Both the position numbers and the translations under genes were made by a program. From positions 124,001 to 188,000 of the forward strand of contig NZ_PVTZ01000001.1 in NCBI RefSeq assembly GCF_003003125.1: DNA of 64,000 nt, written 5' to 3'. A model generated the notes under the pieces. It did not search any database. It was not told where the DNA came from and worked only from the letters and a program-made list of their open reading frames with translations. The DNA comes from Laceyella sediminis (GTDB lineage Bacteria; Bacillota; Bacilli; Thermoactinomycetales; Thermoactinomycetaceae). Positions 25,203-32,319 of this stretch are shown here, one piece after another. Positions within the stretch are counted from its first letter, which is position 1, and the number at the start of each line of letters is the position of its first letter.

Positions 25203-25231
25203 CAAACCTTCCTCCAGCTGCTGGATTTGAA

Positions 25232-25255
25232 GAAGGCCCCGATTTTGGGGCCTTC
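25232..25255 (-). terminator. Hairpin between the metallo-beta-lactamase and MFS genes
   Basis: GAAGGCCCC and GGGGCCTTC form a perfect 9-bp stem with a 6-nt loop, but no T-run follows. It may attenuate or stabilise the message rather than end it. Confidence 0.5.
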
Positions 25256-25261
25256 CCTTTA

Positions 25262-25996
25262 TTAATTTGCCTTTCCCTCATTGATTTTCCGGATTTTTTC
25301 ATAGTTCTCCGGCTTCGGGGGGATATCTTTGGTCATGAATTCCACAAACTCTTCTTTGGATTGTATTTGCAGGGCCTTATTCAGCCGCTTTTCAAAACCG
25401 ATGGTCGAAGAAGGTTTGCCGCTTAAGAACCGACCGCAGACAGATCCCGAATAGGCTCCTGGATATACTTCAATGTGGTCATCTAATTTCATCAGTTTAT
25501 TAAACAGGCTGTCGTACAAATCGCCAGCCCCTTTTTCCAAGGAGGATGCAAGCTCCGTACGTCCGACATCTCCGACCATCAGCGTATGGCCCGTTACAAC
25601 AAACCAGGGCTCATCCCCTCTCGGGGTATCCGATACCAGAAGGGAAATGTGTTCCGGAGTGTGACCGGGGGTATGCAAGATCTTGATTTTGGTATTCCCC
25701 GCCATGATTTCATCCCCGTCATCCACCGGGGTAAAGTCATATTGAACATCCGCAGAACGGTGCAAGATGTATTTGGCACCGGTTTGTTCGGCCAATTTTC
25801 TTCCCCCGGAAACATGGTCTGCATGCAGGTGGGTATCAAAGACATATTCAATGTTCAAGCCCAGTTTTTTGGCTTCCTCAATATAAAGGTCTATGTCTTC
25901 CACAGGATCCACTACAACCCCTTGCGCTTTGCTACCACATCCAAACAGATAGGAAATAGCAATCGGATTCGTGTGCAAGTATTGACGAAAGATCAT
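25262..25996 (-). CDS. Persulfide dioxygenase-like metallo-beta-lactamase protein with altered metal ligands
   Basis: The 244-aa protein has the first ligand motif [12 protein letters not shown] and the second HTPGHTPEHIS. Where ETHE1 proteins have the iron-ligand Asp in (S/T)GDxLF, this one reads VTGHTLMVGDVGRTEL. Where PAHF is usual it reads YPGAYSGSVCGRFLSGKPSS, so two ligand positions differ. I recall such variants as a natural subfamily, so this may be functional rather than decay. The start at 25996 has GGGAGG upstream; longer frames lack a site. It is co-transcribed with the ArsR-rhodanese gene. Confidence 0.8.
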   Translation of the reverse strand: MIFRQYLHTNPIAISYLFGCGSKAQGVVVDPVEDIDLYIEEAKKLGLNIEYVFDTHLHADHVSGGRKLAEQTGAKYILHRSADVQYDFTPVDDGDEIMAGNTKIKILHTPGHTPEHISLLVSDTPRGDEPWFVVTGHTLMVGDVGRTELASSLEKGAGDLYDSLFNKLMKLDDHIEVYPGAYSGSVCGRFLSGKPSSTIGFEKRLNKALQIQSKEEFVEFMTKDIPPKPENYEKIRKINEGKAN

Positions 25997-26021
25997 CGTG
26001 AAAACCTCCCTGTATGCTTTA

Positions 26022-26681
26022 TCAAGAAGTGGTCTGAATCTCTTTCCATTCTCGTACTCCATCCTCCAAACGAATCGCTTCGATACCATGGGAACGAAAC
26101 CATTTGACGGCTTCAGCTGCATAAACACAATATCGTCCTCGGCAATAGGCTACAATTTTTTTATCCCGTGGAAGTCGGGACAGATGTTGTTCCAACTCTT
26201 GTACCGGTATGGACAAGGCCCCCGGAATATGGGCGAATTCGAATTCTTCCCTGGGACGAACATCAATCAATACCAGATCCTCATTTTGGAGCCGAGACTT
26301 TAATTCGTCGATTCCGATCGGTTCCAGTACATCGTGATTGGCTAGAAACTCATCCCGAAGTTGCTTTACTTCGGCCAATAAGTCTTCGCCAAGCTCTTGC
26401 ATCAAAAGAAGTAATCGGTTGATTTTCGGATCGGATAATCGGTAAATGGCGTAATTACCTTTCTTTTGAAATCGAACCAAGCGGGCTTCCAGAAGGGTTT
26501 GCAGATGCTGAGACACATTGGCGACACTCATGCCTGTTTCTCGAGACAATGTCTCAACGGTTTTGGGGCTTTGAGACAACAAATCGAGAAGTTCTAGTCT
26601 ACGGGGGCTGGATAAAGCTTTGCCGATCCGGGCAAATTGGACGTATACTGCGTCCTTAAACATACGCGAATCTAAATTCAC
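26022..26681 (-). CDS. ArsR-family repressor fused to a rhodanese domain
   Basis: Residues 1-90 form an ArsR winged helix (VQFARIGKALSSPRRLELL, TVETLSRETGMSVANVSQHL recognition helix, YAIYRL wing). Residues about 110-215 form a rhodanese with DVRPREEFEFAHIPGAL and active loop AYCRGRYCVYAAEA, which has two cysteines. The DNA-binding half has no Cys, so the rhodanese loop is the likely persulfide sensor. The GTG at 26681 has GGGGAGG eight bases upstream; an earlier GTG overlaps that site. Confidence 0.88.
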   Translation of the reverse strand: MNLDSRMFKDAVYVQFARIGKALSSPRRLELLDLLSQSPKTVETLSRETGMSVANVSQHLQTLLEARLVRFQKKGNYAIYRLSDPKINRLLLLMQELGEDLLAEVKQLRDEFLANHDVLEPIGIDELKSRLQNEDLVLIDVRPREEFEFAHIPGALSIPVQELEQHLSRLPRDKKIVAYCRGRYCVYAAEAVKWFRSHGIEAIRLEDGVREWKEIQTTS

Positions 26682-26701
26682 AACATTCACCTCCCCTTCA
26701 A

Positions 26702-26725
26702 CTATTCAACTAATCTATTGAATAG
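26702..26725. promoter_or_regulatory. ArsR-type operator before the ArsR-rhodanese operon
   Basis: CTATTCAA and TTGAATAG are perfect 8-bp arms around an 8-bp centre. The element abuts a minus-strand -10 (TATACT, about 26725-26730) of the operon, so it could mediate autorepression. ATTC/GAAT arms are known for persulfide-responsive ArsR regulators such as SqrR. Confidence 0.6.
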
Positions 26726-26802
26726 TATACCGCATTAATCTAGGGTTTAAACACAGGTTTTTTTAACCAAGAAATTTTCTAGTGTTTCCATCGTAGAAAC
26801 TC

Positions 26803-26886
26803 CATTCTGCGATATAATCGAAGGGGTTCCATCAGAGAACGCCGATCAAAGAGCAGATTATCCCTCGGAATTTTTATCGCAGAATG
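26803..26886. repeat. 12-bp inverted repeat framing the recombinase promoter and leader
   Basis: CATTCTGCGATA (26803-26814) and TATCGCAGAATG (26875-26886) are exact inverted copies 60 bp apart. The left copy overlaps a -10-like TATAAT (26813-26818) and the right copy ends just before the AAAGGAGG ribosome site of the recombinase gene. Confidence 0.7.
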
Positions 26887-26907
26887 ATTTTCAAAGGAGG
26901 TCGGTTT

Positions 26908-27786
26908 GTGCATCCTACGATTCCCAATTTTTTATTCGACCTGAAATCGGACGGAAGAAGTCAGAAAACCCTGAAAACATACGAGGGAGTGATCCATCGG
27001 TTTATCAGGTGGTTTGAAGAGACGACAGGGGAACCATTTAACCCTGAGAACGTAACCCCAATTGACGCAGCAGAATATAAACAGTATCTCCTGAATCGAT
27101 CCAAACCAGCCACAGTTAACAAGACCCGTATCGCACTGAAACGGTACTTCGATTGGCTTGTGAAACAAGAAATGTTAAAGGAATCTCCCTGGAGTGCCAT
27201 CCGACCTGTCAAGCAGGGTCGAAGAGCTCCCCGATGGCTAGATCGTAAAGAGCAACGTGCTCTTCTCTGGGCCGTTCAACAAGGGCGAAAGCCGCGGGAC
27301 ATCGCAATAGTGTACTTACTCCTGCATGCGGGGCTCCGAGTTGAGGAATTGTGCCTCCTGCGCCTAGAAGACGTGGAGATGTCTGAACGGAAAGGCAAAG
27401 TGATCGTTCGCCAAGGAAAGGGTGGGAAATGGCGAGAGGTGCCGCTGAACCGTGACGTCCGAAAGGCGCTTGAATCGTGGTTGGAAGTTCGTCCTGCCTC
27501 AAGTCCTTGGCTGTTTGTTTCCACCAGGTCTGAGCGGATGACCCCTCGCGCGGTTCAGTTTGTTGTGCGAAAATATGGCCAACGGGCGGGACTGGAACAT
27601 TGTACTCCCCATGTATTGCGACACACGTTTTGTCATGAATTAGCGGTCAAGGGAGTATCCCTCGACGTGATTGCCATGTTGGCAGGACATATGACTGCCG
27701 ACGGTCGCCCTAACATTGCTACAACGGCCATCTATACCACACCAGGGGACCAGGACCTGCGCCGTGCCGTTGATCAACTTTCATGA
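26908..27786 (+). CDS. Tyrosine recombinase / integrase
   Basis: The 292-aa protein has an N-terminal core-binding domain (KTLKTYEGVIHRFIRWF, about 20-100) and a C-terminal catalytic domain. The catalytic set is complete: Arg in HAGLRVEELCLLRL, Lys in GKGGKWREVPL, HVLRHTFCHELA, AGH and the Tyr nucleophile in AIYTTPGD. The GTG at 26908 was chosen because AAAGGAGG lies eight bases upstream. It sits at the right end of the AT-rich block beside host genes, consistent with an island integrase. Confidence 0.92.
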   Translation: MHPTIPNFLFDLKSDGRSQKTLKTYEGVIHRFIRWFEETTGEPFNPENVTPIDAAEYKQYLLNRSKPATVNKTRIALKRYFDWLVKQEMLKESPWSAIRPVKQGRRAPRWLDRKEQRALLWAVQQGRKPRDIAIVYLLLHAGLRVEELCLLRLEDVEMSERKGKVIVRQGKGGKWREVPLNRDVRKALESWLEVRPASSPWLFVSTRSERMTPRAVQFVVRKYGQRAGLEHCTPHVLRHTFCHELAVKGVSLDVIAMLAGHMTADGRPNIATTAIYTTPGDQDLRRAVDQLS

Positions 27787-27821
27787 GAATAGGGGGGTGA
27801 AGAGTGTATAGCCGCACTCGA

Positions 27822-27840
27822 GAACTTCTGGAGAAAGTTC
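27822..27840. other. Candidate recombination core site after the integrase
   Basis: GAACTT and AAGTTC are perfect arms around a 7-bp centre, 35 bp after the recombinase stop. The geometry of short inverted arms with a 6-8 bp spacer is that of tyrosine-recombinase core sites. A simple hairpin is the alternative. Confidence 0.3.
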
Positions 27841-27850
27841 ATGTTATTCA

Positions 27851-27878
27851 AAAAAGCCCCAGGCATCTACCTGAGGCT
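27851..27878 (-). terminator. Terminator of the DUF378 gene
   Basis: AGCCTCAGG and CCTGGGGCT pair with one mismatch around a 6-nt loop, followed on the minus strand by TTTTTT. Confidence 0.75.
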
Positions 27879-27896
27879 CCATATATCGCATGTCAC

Positions 27897-28109
27897 TCAA
27901 TCGTTTACTGTCGCCCGTTCATCAAAGAAGAAACGAATAGCGTAAATCCCCGCCAATCCAACTAAGCTGTAAATCACCCGACTGAATGCGGAAGATTCCC
28001 GAATCGTGTCGCCGCCAAATATCGCCGCTACCAAGTCCCACTGAAATAATCCAATCAACAGCCAATTCAACGCTCCGATAATAACCAAGGTTAGGGCAAA
28101 ACTTCTCAT
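27897..28109 (-). CDS. DUF378 small membrane protein (YuzA-like)
   Basis: The 70-aa protein has two transmembrane helices and the DUF378 pattern ALTLVIIGALNWLLIGLF, then VIYSLVGLAGIYAIRFF. An AAGGAGGACAGGG site precedes the ATG. The function of the family is unknown. It is the first host-like gene to the right of the island. Confidence 0.88.
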   Translation of the reverse strand: MRSFALTLVIIGALNWLLIGLFQWDLVAAIFGGDTIRESSAFSRVIYSLVGLAGIYAIRFFFDERATVND

Positions 28110-28190
28110 TCCCTGTCCTCCTTTCCATGGCGAGGTCTACTCATAGTATGGCTTAAAGCCATGGAGTTTATAACCATCCCGCCATGACGC

Positions 28191-28230
28191 AAAAACGCCC
28201 CCGCCAGGACGAGATGCCCTGACAGGGGCG
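28191..28230 (-). terminator. ispG terminator
   Basis: A GC-rich stem (CGCCCCTGTCAGG with CCTGGCGGGGGCG) is followed by TTTTT on the minus strand. Confidence 0.85.
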
Positions 28231-28243
28231 CATGAGACGACCC

Positions 28244-29350
28244 TCACGCCTCCACTTTCTCTTTGGCGTCGGCCGCTTGCTTGCGGTAATACTCTTCAGC
28301 GAGTTTGTCAATTTCTTTCTTCAGTTCGGAAACCATGTCTTTTTCAGGGATTTTGCGCACAATCTGGCCGTGTCTAAACAATAGCCCTTCTCCCCGTGCA
28401 CCGGCGATCCCGATGTCCGCTTCTTTCGCCTCGCCGGGTCCATTGACTGCGCATCCCAGCACGGACACTTTGATCGGCGCTTTGACGGTCGAAATGTATT
28501 CTTCAATCTCATTGGCAATGCTAATGAGGTCAATTTCGATCCGGCCGCACGTGGGGCAAGAAATCAACGTAGCAACATTGGCAGCCAAACCAAACGATTT
28601 CAACAACTCGCGCGCCACTTTCACTTCTTCCACAGGGTCGGCGCTCAGGCTGATACGAACCGTGTTACCGATGCCCATTGCCAATAAGGCACCCAATCCG
28701 GCAGAACTTTTGATCGTGCCGGAGAAAAGCGTACCTGATTCGGTAATTCCCAAATGCAATGGGTAAGGGAACGCTTCCGCCGCTTTTCGGTACGCTTCAA
28801 TCGCCAAACGCACATCCGACGCCTTCATGGAAATAATGATGTCTTTAAAATCGAGATCTTCCAGAATGCCCACATGATGCTTGGCACTTTCAATCATGCC
28901 ATCTGCGGTGGGATAACCGTATTTATCCAAAATCCGCTTTTCCAATGAGCCGGCGTTAACTCCAATCCGAATCGGAATACCCCGTTCTTTGGCCGCTTTC
29001 ACTACCGCTTCCACTTTTTCGCGGCGCCCAATGTTCCCCGGGTTGATGCGGATTTTATCAATGCCGCCTTCAATCGCTTTCAAGGCCAGCTTATAATCAA
29101 AATGAATGTCAGCAACAAGCGGAATGTTTATCTCTTTTTTGATATCCGCAATCGCTTCCGCGGCACGCATGTCCGGACAAGCGACACGCACGATTTGACA
29201 ACCCGCTTCTTCCAAACGCTTGATTTCCGCGACAGTGGCTTTTACATCATGTGTCTTGGTTGTGGTCATGCTTTGGATGACCACTTGGTCGTTTCCACCG
29301 ATTTGTATGTTTCCGACCTTAACCACTCTTGTTTCCGTACGATGATACAT
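28244..29350 (-). CDS. ispG: 4-hydroxy-3-methylbut-2-enyl diphosphate synthase
   Basis: IspG (GcpE) makes HMBPP from MEcPP in the non-mevalonate isoprenoid pathway, using a [4Fe-4S] cluster. The TIM-barrel half has [25 protein letters not shown] and [12 protein letters not shown]. The cluster cysteines appear in [12 protein letters not shown] and [19 protein letters not shown]. At 368 aa it matches the short bacterial form. The gene is monocistronic with its own terminator. Confidence 0.96.
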   Translation of the reverse strand: MYHRTETRVVKVGNIQIGGNDQVVIQSMTTTKTHDVKATVAEIKRLEEAGCQIVRVACPDMRAAEAIADIKKEINIPLVADIHFDYKLALKAIEGGIDKIRINPGNIGRREKVEAVVKAAKERGIPIRIGVNAGSLEKRILDKYGYPTADGMIESAKHHVGILEDLDFKDIIISMKASDVRLAIEAYRKAAEAFPYPLHLGITESGTLFSGTIKSSAGLGALLAMGIGNTVRISLSADPVEEVKVARELLKSFGLAANVATLISCPTCGRIEIDLISIANEIEEYISTVKAPIKVSVLGCAVNGPGEAKEADIGIAGARGEGLLFRHGQIVRKIPEKDMVSELKKEIDKLAEEYYRKQAADAKEKVEA

Positions 29351-29449
29351 AAAGGATTCTCTCCTTTTTACAACAACATGGCGTCATGTTTCATGATTAT
29401 CAATTAGGACTTGGAAACTTCAATTACAAAGTATACCACACATATATAA

Positions 29450-29474
29450 AGAAAAGGAGCATCAACTGCTCCTT
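29450..29474 (-). terminator. Terminator after the comG-aroK-yqzE transcript
   Basis: AAGGAGCA and TGCTCCTT pair around a 5-nt loop and are followed by TTCTTT on the minus strand. Confidence 0.7.
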
Positions 29475-29516
29475 CACATAATCTTTCATTTTCAACTTCA
29501 TTTGCGGTGCGCCAAC

Positions 29517-29738
29517 TCATTCGGCTTCTCTGATGGAACGCTTAGCCATGGTGCGACTTCTTAGCCGCGACCGTTGTTTGTCAACGGCCATCTTCATAGA
29601 AAAAGGAATCAATCCAAACCATCTGACCGTCCATGGCACCCTGCTCATCTGTTTTAATTCTTTCCGTTCGTGCTTGGGTGTCTCAACGTACCAAAGCCAG
29701 CGTTCCAGCAGATAACAGACCCAATCCTTGAAAGACAT
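29517..29738 (-). CDS. yqzE: YqzE family protein
   Basis: The 73-aa basic protein has the YqzE pattern KDWVCYLLERWLWYVETPKH followed by an ERKELK stretch, a short hydrophobic patch and an Arg-rich tail. B. subtilis yqzE also lies beside the comG operon, which supports the call. The ATG at 29738 has GAGGTGGGG upstream; an earlier in-frame ATG does not. The role is unknown. Confidence 0.8.
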   Translation of the reverse strand: MSFKDWVCYLLERWLWYVETPKHERKELKQMSRVPWTVRWFGLIPFSMKMAVDKQRSRLRSRTMAKRSIREAE

Positions 29739-29780
29739 ATCGCCCCACCTCACCACTAGCATAGCCGATGCCGTCCGCCT

Positions 29781-30302
29781 TTAAACATGCTCCCGCCATG
29801 CACGGGCGATCTCCTCTGCAATATCGCTGATCGCGCGGCCCGTCGTGTCCACCCGCAAATCGGCGAAGCGATAAAAGTCGCGTCGGGCTTGGTAAATAGC
29901 GTGTACCCGTGCAGACAGATCACCGCGGAGTAAGGGACGCTCCTCCTCTGTGCGTCGCAGTCGCTCAATGATTTCATGAGGTTCAGCGTCTAGATGAACA
30001 ACATAAGCCCATTGGGACAAGAGTTGACGATTTTGCTCGCGCAAGACGATCCCTCCACCCGTCGTCAACAGGAGCCTTTGTTCTTCCAAGCAGGCGCGTA
30101 GCATCGCCGTTTCCTCCTCTCGAAACCGCTCTTCCCCATAACGGGCGAAAAATTCGGCAACGGAACATCCCCATTTAGCCACCAATTCCTGATCCGTGTC
30201 TCTCCACGTCATGTCAAGTAGCTCTGAAACCGCCCGTCCAACCGTGGTCTTCCCCGTCCCCATCATCCCGATCAGTGCCAAATGCCGTTTGTTGTGTTGC
30301 AT
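29781..30302 (-). CDS. aroK: Shikimate kinase
   Basis: AroK phosphorylates shikimate at O3 in aromatic amino-acid synthesis. The P-loop GMMGTGKTTVGRAVSE, the shikimate-binding DTDQELVAKWG, ERFREEETAML and LLTTGGGIVL, and the lid RPLLRGDLSARV are all present. Its 173 aa is standard length. It lies between comGG and yqzE and is probably read from the same transcript. Confidence 0.95.
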   Translation of the reverse strand: MQHNKRHLALIGMMGTGKTTVGRAVSELLDMTWRDTDQELVAKWGCSVAEFFARYGEERFREEETAMLRACLEEQRLLLTTGGGIVLREQNRQLLSQWAYVVHLDAEPHEIIERLRRTEEERPLLRGDLSARVHAIYQARRDFYRFADLRVDTTGRAISDIAEEIARAWREHV

Positions 30303-30329
30303 GGTTGCCTCCGTTTTTTATTAACCATG

Positions 30330-30707
30330 TTACCCAATCCATTTGATAATCGCCAGCGTCTTTTGATCCAGCAAAACGGCAATAGTTTGCCGCACTCCCT
30401 GTTCGCCGTGACCGGTCGCTACCACCCGCAAGGTGCCGTCTTCTTTTTCTTCGGTCTGAACGACCACCATCACGCCCCCCACATTGAGTAGCGTCTCCGC
30501 CTGGCGCTTTCCCAATGACCGCTCCTGTTGGACTTTGGCAATCCCTGTTTCGGTCGCGTATTTGACCCTCATCCGCTCTTCGTACAGCGTTGCTGCCTTA
30601 TCAGCGCGCACAGCCATGGTGGCCACAAGAGCTGCAAAGGTGAACAGTAGAGTGGTCACGGCCGTCACTGCTGGCAACGCCATGCCCCGCTCATCGGTCT
30701 GCCGCAT
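30330..30707 (-). CDS. comGG: ComGG-like competence minor pseudopilin
   Basis: The short N-terminal hydrophobic helix (ALPAVTAVTTLLFTFAALVATMA) follows a basic segment, and the rest is a soluble pilin-like head. ComGG is poorly conserved, so the assignment relies on its place as the seventh comG gene. The ATG at 30707 overlaps the comGF end; a TTG at 30731 is an alternative start. Confidence 0.75.
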   Translation of the reverse strand: MRQTDERGMALPAVTAVTTLLFTFAALVATMAVRADKAATLYEERMRVKYATETGIAKVQQERSLGKRQAETLLNVGGVMVVVQTEEKEDGTLRVVATGHGEQGVRQTIAVLLDQKTLAIIKWIG

Positions 30708-31221
30708 GGTGAACGCCCATCCTTCCCGCAATGAAGATCTTTATATCCAAATCTGCCAGCCAATTCTGCAATCCCATATCCAATCGAACGCCCCGCCGCT
30801 CGGGATGAAACCCCATGTAATACACGTGCCGAAGCACGACCGTCGCCCCTGAAAACCGGTTCGCACCGGCCTCTTTGACTCGCCTGATCACTTGCCGATT
30901 GCTCGTCTGGTATCGAACAGCTTTCCCATCGGGATGGATCAGCTCCAGCACTCCGCCTTCCATGGTGGCAATATGTATCGCTTGGGCAATGTCTCGCTCG
31001 ACCAAGGGCCGGAAAGCCATGTACTCAAGTTGTAATTCCTGCTGCCCGACGAACGTCTTCAGGTTGGTTTCAAACGCATGGGCGATGAAGAACAGGGCCG
31101 GCAACAACAGCAACAAAAGCATGAAGGCGATCATGAGTTCCACATAGGTGAAGCCGGCGTCGTCACCGCGCTTCGACAAACCGGTGCGTAACCCAGCGTT
31201 TTTTATGGATTTTCCCGCCAC
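30691..31221 (-). CDS. comGF: ComGF-like competence protein
   Basis: The prepilin-like N-terminus DAGFTYVELMIAFMLLLLLLP resembles a type IV leader with the E at +5. The soluble half has the ComGF-typical VERDIAQA and FSGATVVLRHVYYMGFHPERRG. The GTG at 31221 has AAAGGATC upstream and overlaps comGE by 59 bp. It is needed with the other ComG proteins to build the DNA-uptake pseudopilus. Confidence 0.85.
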   Translation of the reverse strand: MAGKSIKNAGLRTGLSKRGDDAGFTYVELMIAFMLLLLLLPALFFIAHAFETNLKTFVGQQELQLEYMAFRPLVERDIAQAIHIATMEGGVLELIHPDGKAVRYQTSNRQVIRRVKEAGANRFSGATVVLRHVYYMGFHPERRGVRLDMGLQNWLADLDIKIFIAGRMGVHHAADR

Positions 31222-31540
31222 GATCCTTTCCCTTCACCTCCACCCACACTTCATACAGACGTGGTTCAATCTCAACCGTCCGCCAATGAACGTGGTAGGG
31301 TCCACTTCCCTCTGTCCGACCAGGAAGCCGTTCCGCACCCGAACCCGCCATTCCCGCGTCGCTCGCCAGACTTTCCATTTTATGTTCCAAGATGCGAACC
31401 ATCTCCATCTCCATTTGTTGTTCATGAAGTTGCAGATTTAATTCCCGGCACAAGGGAACGGCAAAAGCAGTTAAAACCCCAAACACCAAAAAAGCCATCA
31501 TCGTCTCGACCAAGGTGAAGCCACGTTCCCGCCAATTCAT
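31163..31540 (-). CDS. comGE: ComGE-like minor pseudopilin
   Basis: A type IV prepilin signal, ERGFTLVETMMAFLVFGVLTAF, begins at residue 5, with Glu at +5. The remainder is a small head domain. The gene overlaps comGD by 4 bp (ATGA), suggesting translational coupling. Confidence 0.85.
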   Translation of the reverse strand: MNWRERGFTLVETMMAFLVFGVLTAFAVPLCRELNLQLHEQQMEMEMVRILEHKMESLASDAGMAGSGAERLPGRTEGSGPYHVHWRTVEIEPRLYEVWVEVKGKDRGGKIHKKRWVTHRFVEAR

Positions 31541-31974
31541 GGCCCCAACTCCACCTTCGGATGGCCCGAAGCCACATGGACCACGACTTTGCCAATCGGT
31601 TTCCCTTCGCGCTTTAACCAGATCGTCCCCCCACGCACTTGTCCGGTATCGCGAAAAATAATCTGATTGCTCGGATAATTGCTGGTGACAGCATATTTAG
31701 GCGGAATAAGCAACATTCTTTGGCGCTTAGTACCTTGGCTAACCGTGATTCGCTTGCGAGCGTTATCAAGTATTACCGTCACTTCCCTCTCCCTGCTCTC
31801 GGCTTCCGTCTGCGCTAAAGACAGCTCACTGGCCAACGCCCCAAGGAAAAATTGCCGTTCTGTTCGTTCCCCCATGGTTGCGAAAGCGGGATAAGTGATA
31901 GAAAACATCCATCCTAACACGATGATAACCATAATCAACTCAATCAGCGTCCATCCCCGTTCCCCGGCCTTCAT
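31537..31974 (-). CDS. comGD: ComGD minor pseudopilin
   Basis: The prepilin motif ERGWTLIELIMVIIVLGW lies right after a short basic leader, then a GspH-like head. The start is placed at the ATG overlapping the comGC stop (ATGA); the AGAGGGTGG ribosome site fits this better than the in-frame ATG at 31983. The protein needs processing by a ComC-type prepilin peptidase, which is not in this window. Confidence 0.88.
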   Translation of the reverse strand: MKAGERGWTLIELIMVIIVLGWMFSITYPAFATMGERTERQFFLGALASELSLAQTEAESREREVTVILDNARKRITVSQGTKRQRMLLIPPKYAVTSNYPSNQIIFRDTGQVRGGTIWLKREGKPIGKVVVHVASGHPKVELGP

Positions 31975-32306
31975 TTGGCGCATACCACCCTCTGCTCCGC
32001 CGTAATGTTTAAAGAGCGTCGTATCTGATATTCGCCACCGAAGGGACATTTTGGAGCGGAACGTAAGTATCCGCGGCGTACCAACTCCTTCACATCACCT
32101 GGATATTCTCCATACTCCAGATAATAATTGTCGGCTTGGGCGGCGATCATCTGCCGGTTGGCCCGGTCCGCCTGCCGTTTAGCCTTCTCCCCCGCCACCA
32201 GCAAGTTGGGAGACGCAATGGTCAAGATGACGCCGATGATGAACACGACGATTAGCATCTCCATCAAAGTGAAACCCCTCTCATCGAAAAAGCCCCTGCC
32301 TTTCAT
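31971..32306 (-). CDS. comGC: ComGC major pseudopilin
   Basis: The prepilin cleavage region ERGFTLMEMLIVVFIIGVILTI is classical, and YYLEYGEYPGDVKELVRRGYL is the conserved ComGC/GspG head. Two cysteines in the C-terminal part could form the stabilising disulfide. An AAAGGAGGTGG site precedes the ATG. Confidence 0.93.
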   Translation of the reverse strand: MKGRGFFDERGFTLMEMLIVVFIIGVILTIASPNLLVAGEKAKRQADRANRQMIAAQADNYYLEYGEYPGDVKELVRRGYLRSAPKCPFGGEYQIRRSLNITAEQRVVCAK

Positions 32307-32319
32307 CCTTCCACCTCCT

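Noticed and set aside
24552-25230. Long plus-strand ORFs opposite the MFS and metallo-beta-lactamase genes
   Set aside because: They are hydrophilic shadows of well-recognised minus-strand genes and lack ribosome sites.
13803-27842. Direct att repeats at the island ends (GAGAAC...GGAG...)
   Set aside because: The two segments agree at only about 14 of 20 positions, which is too weak to call an attachment-site duplication.
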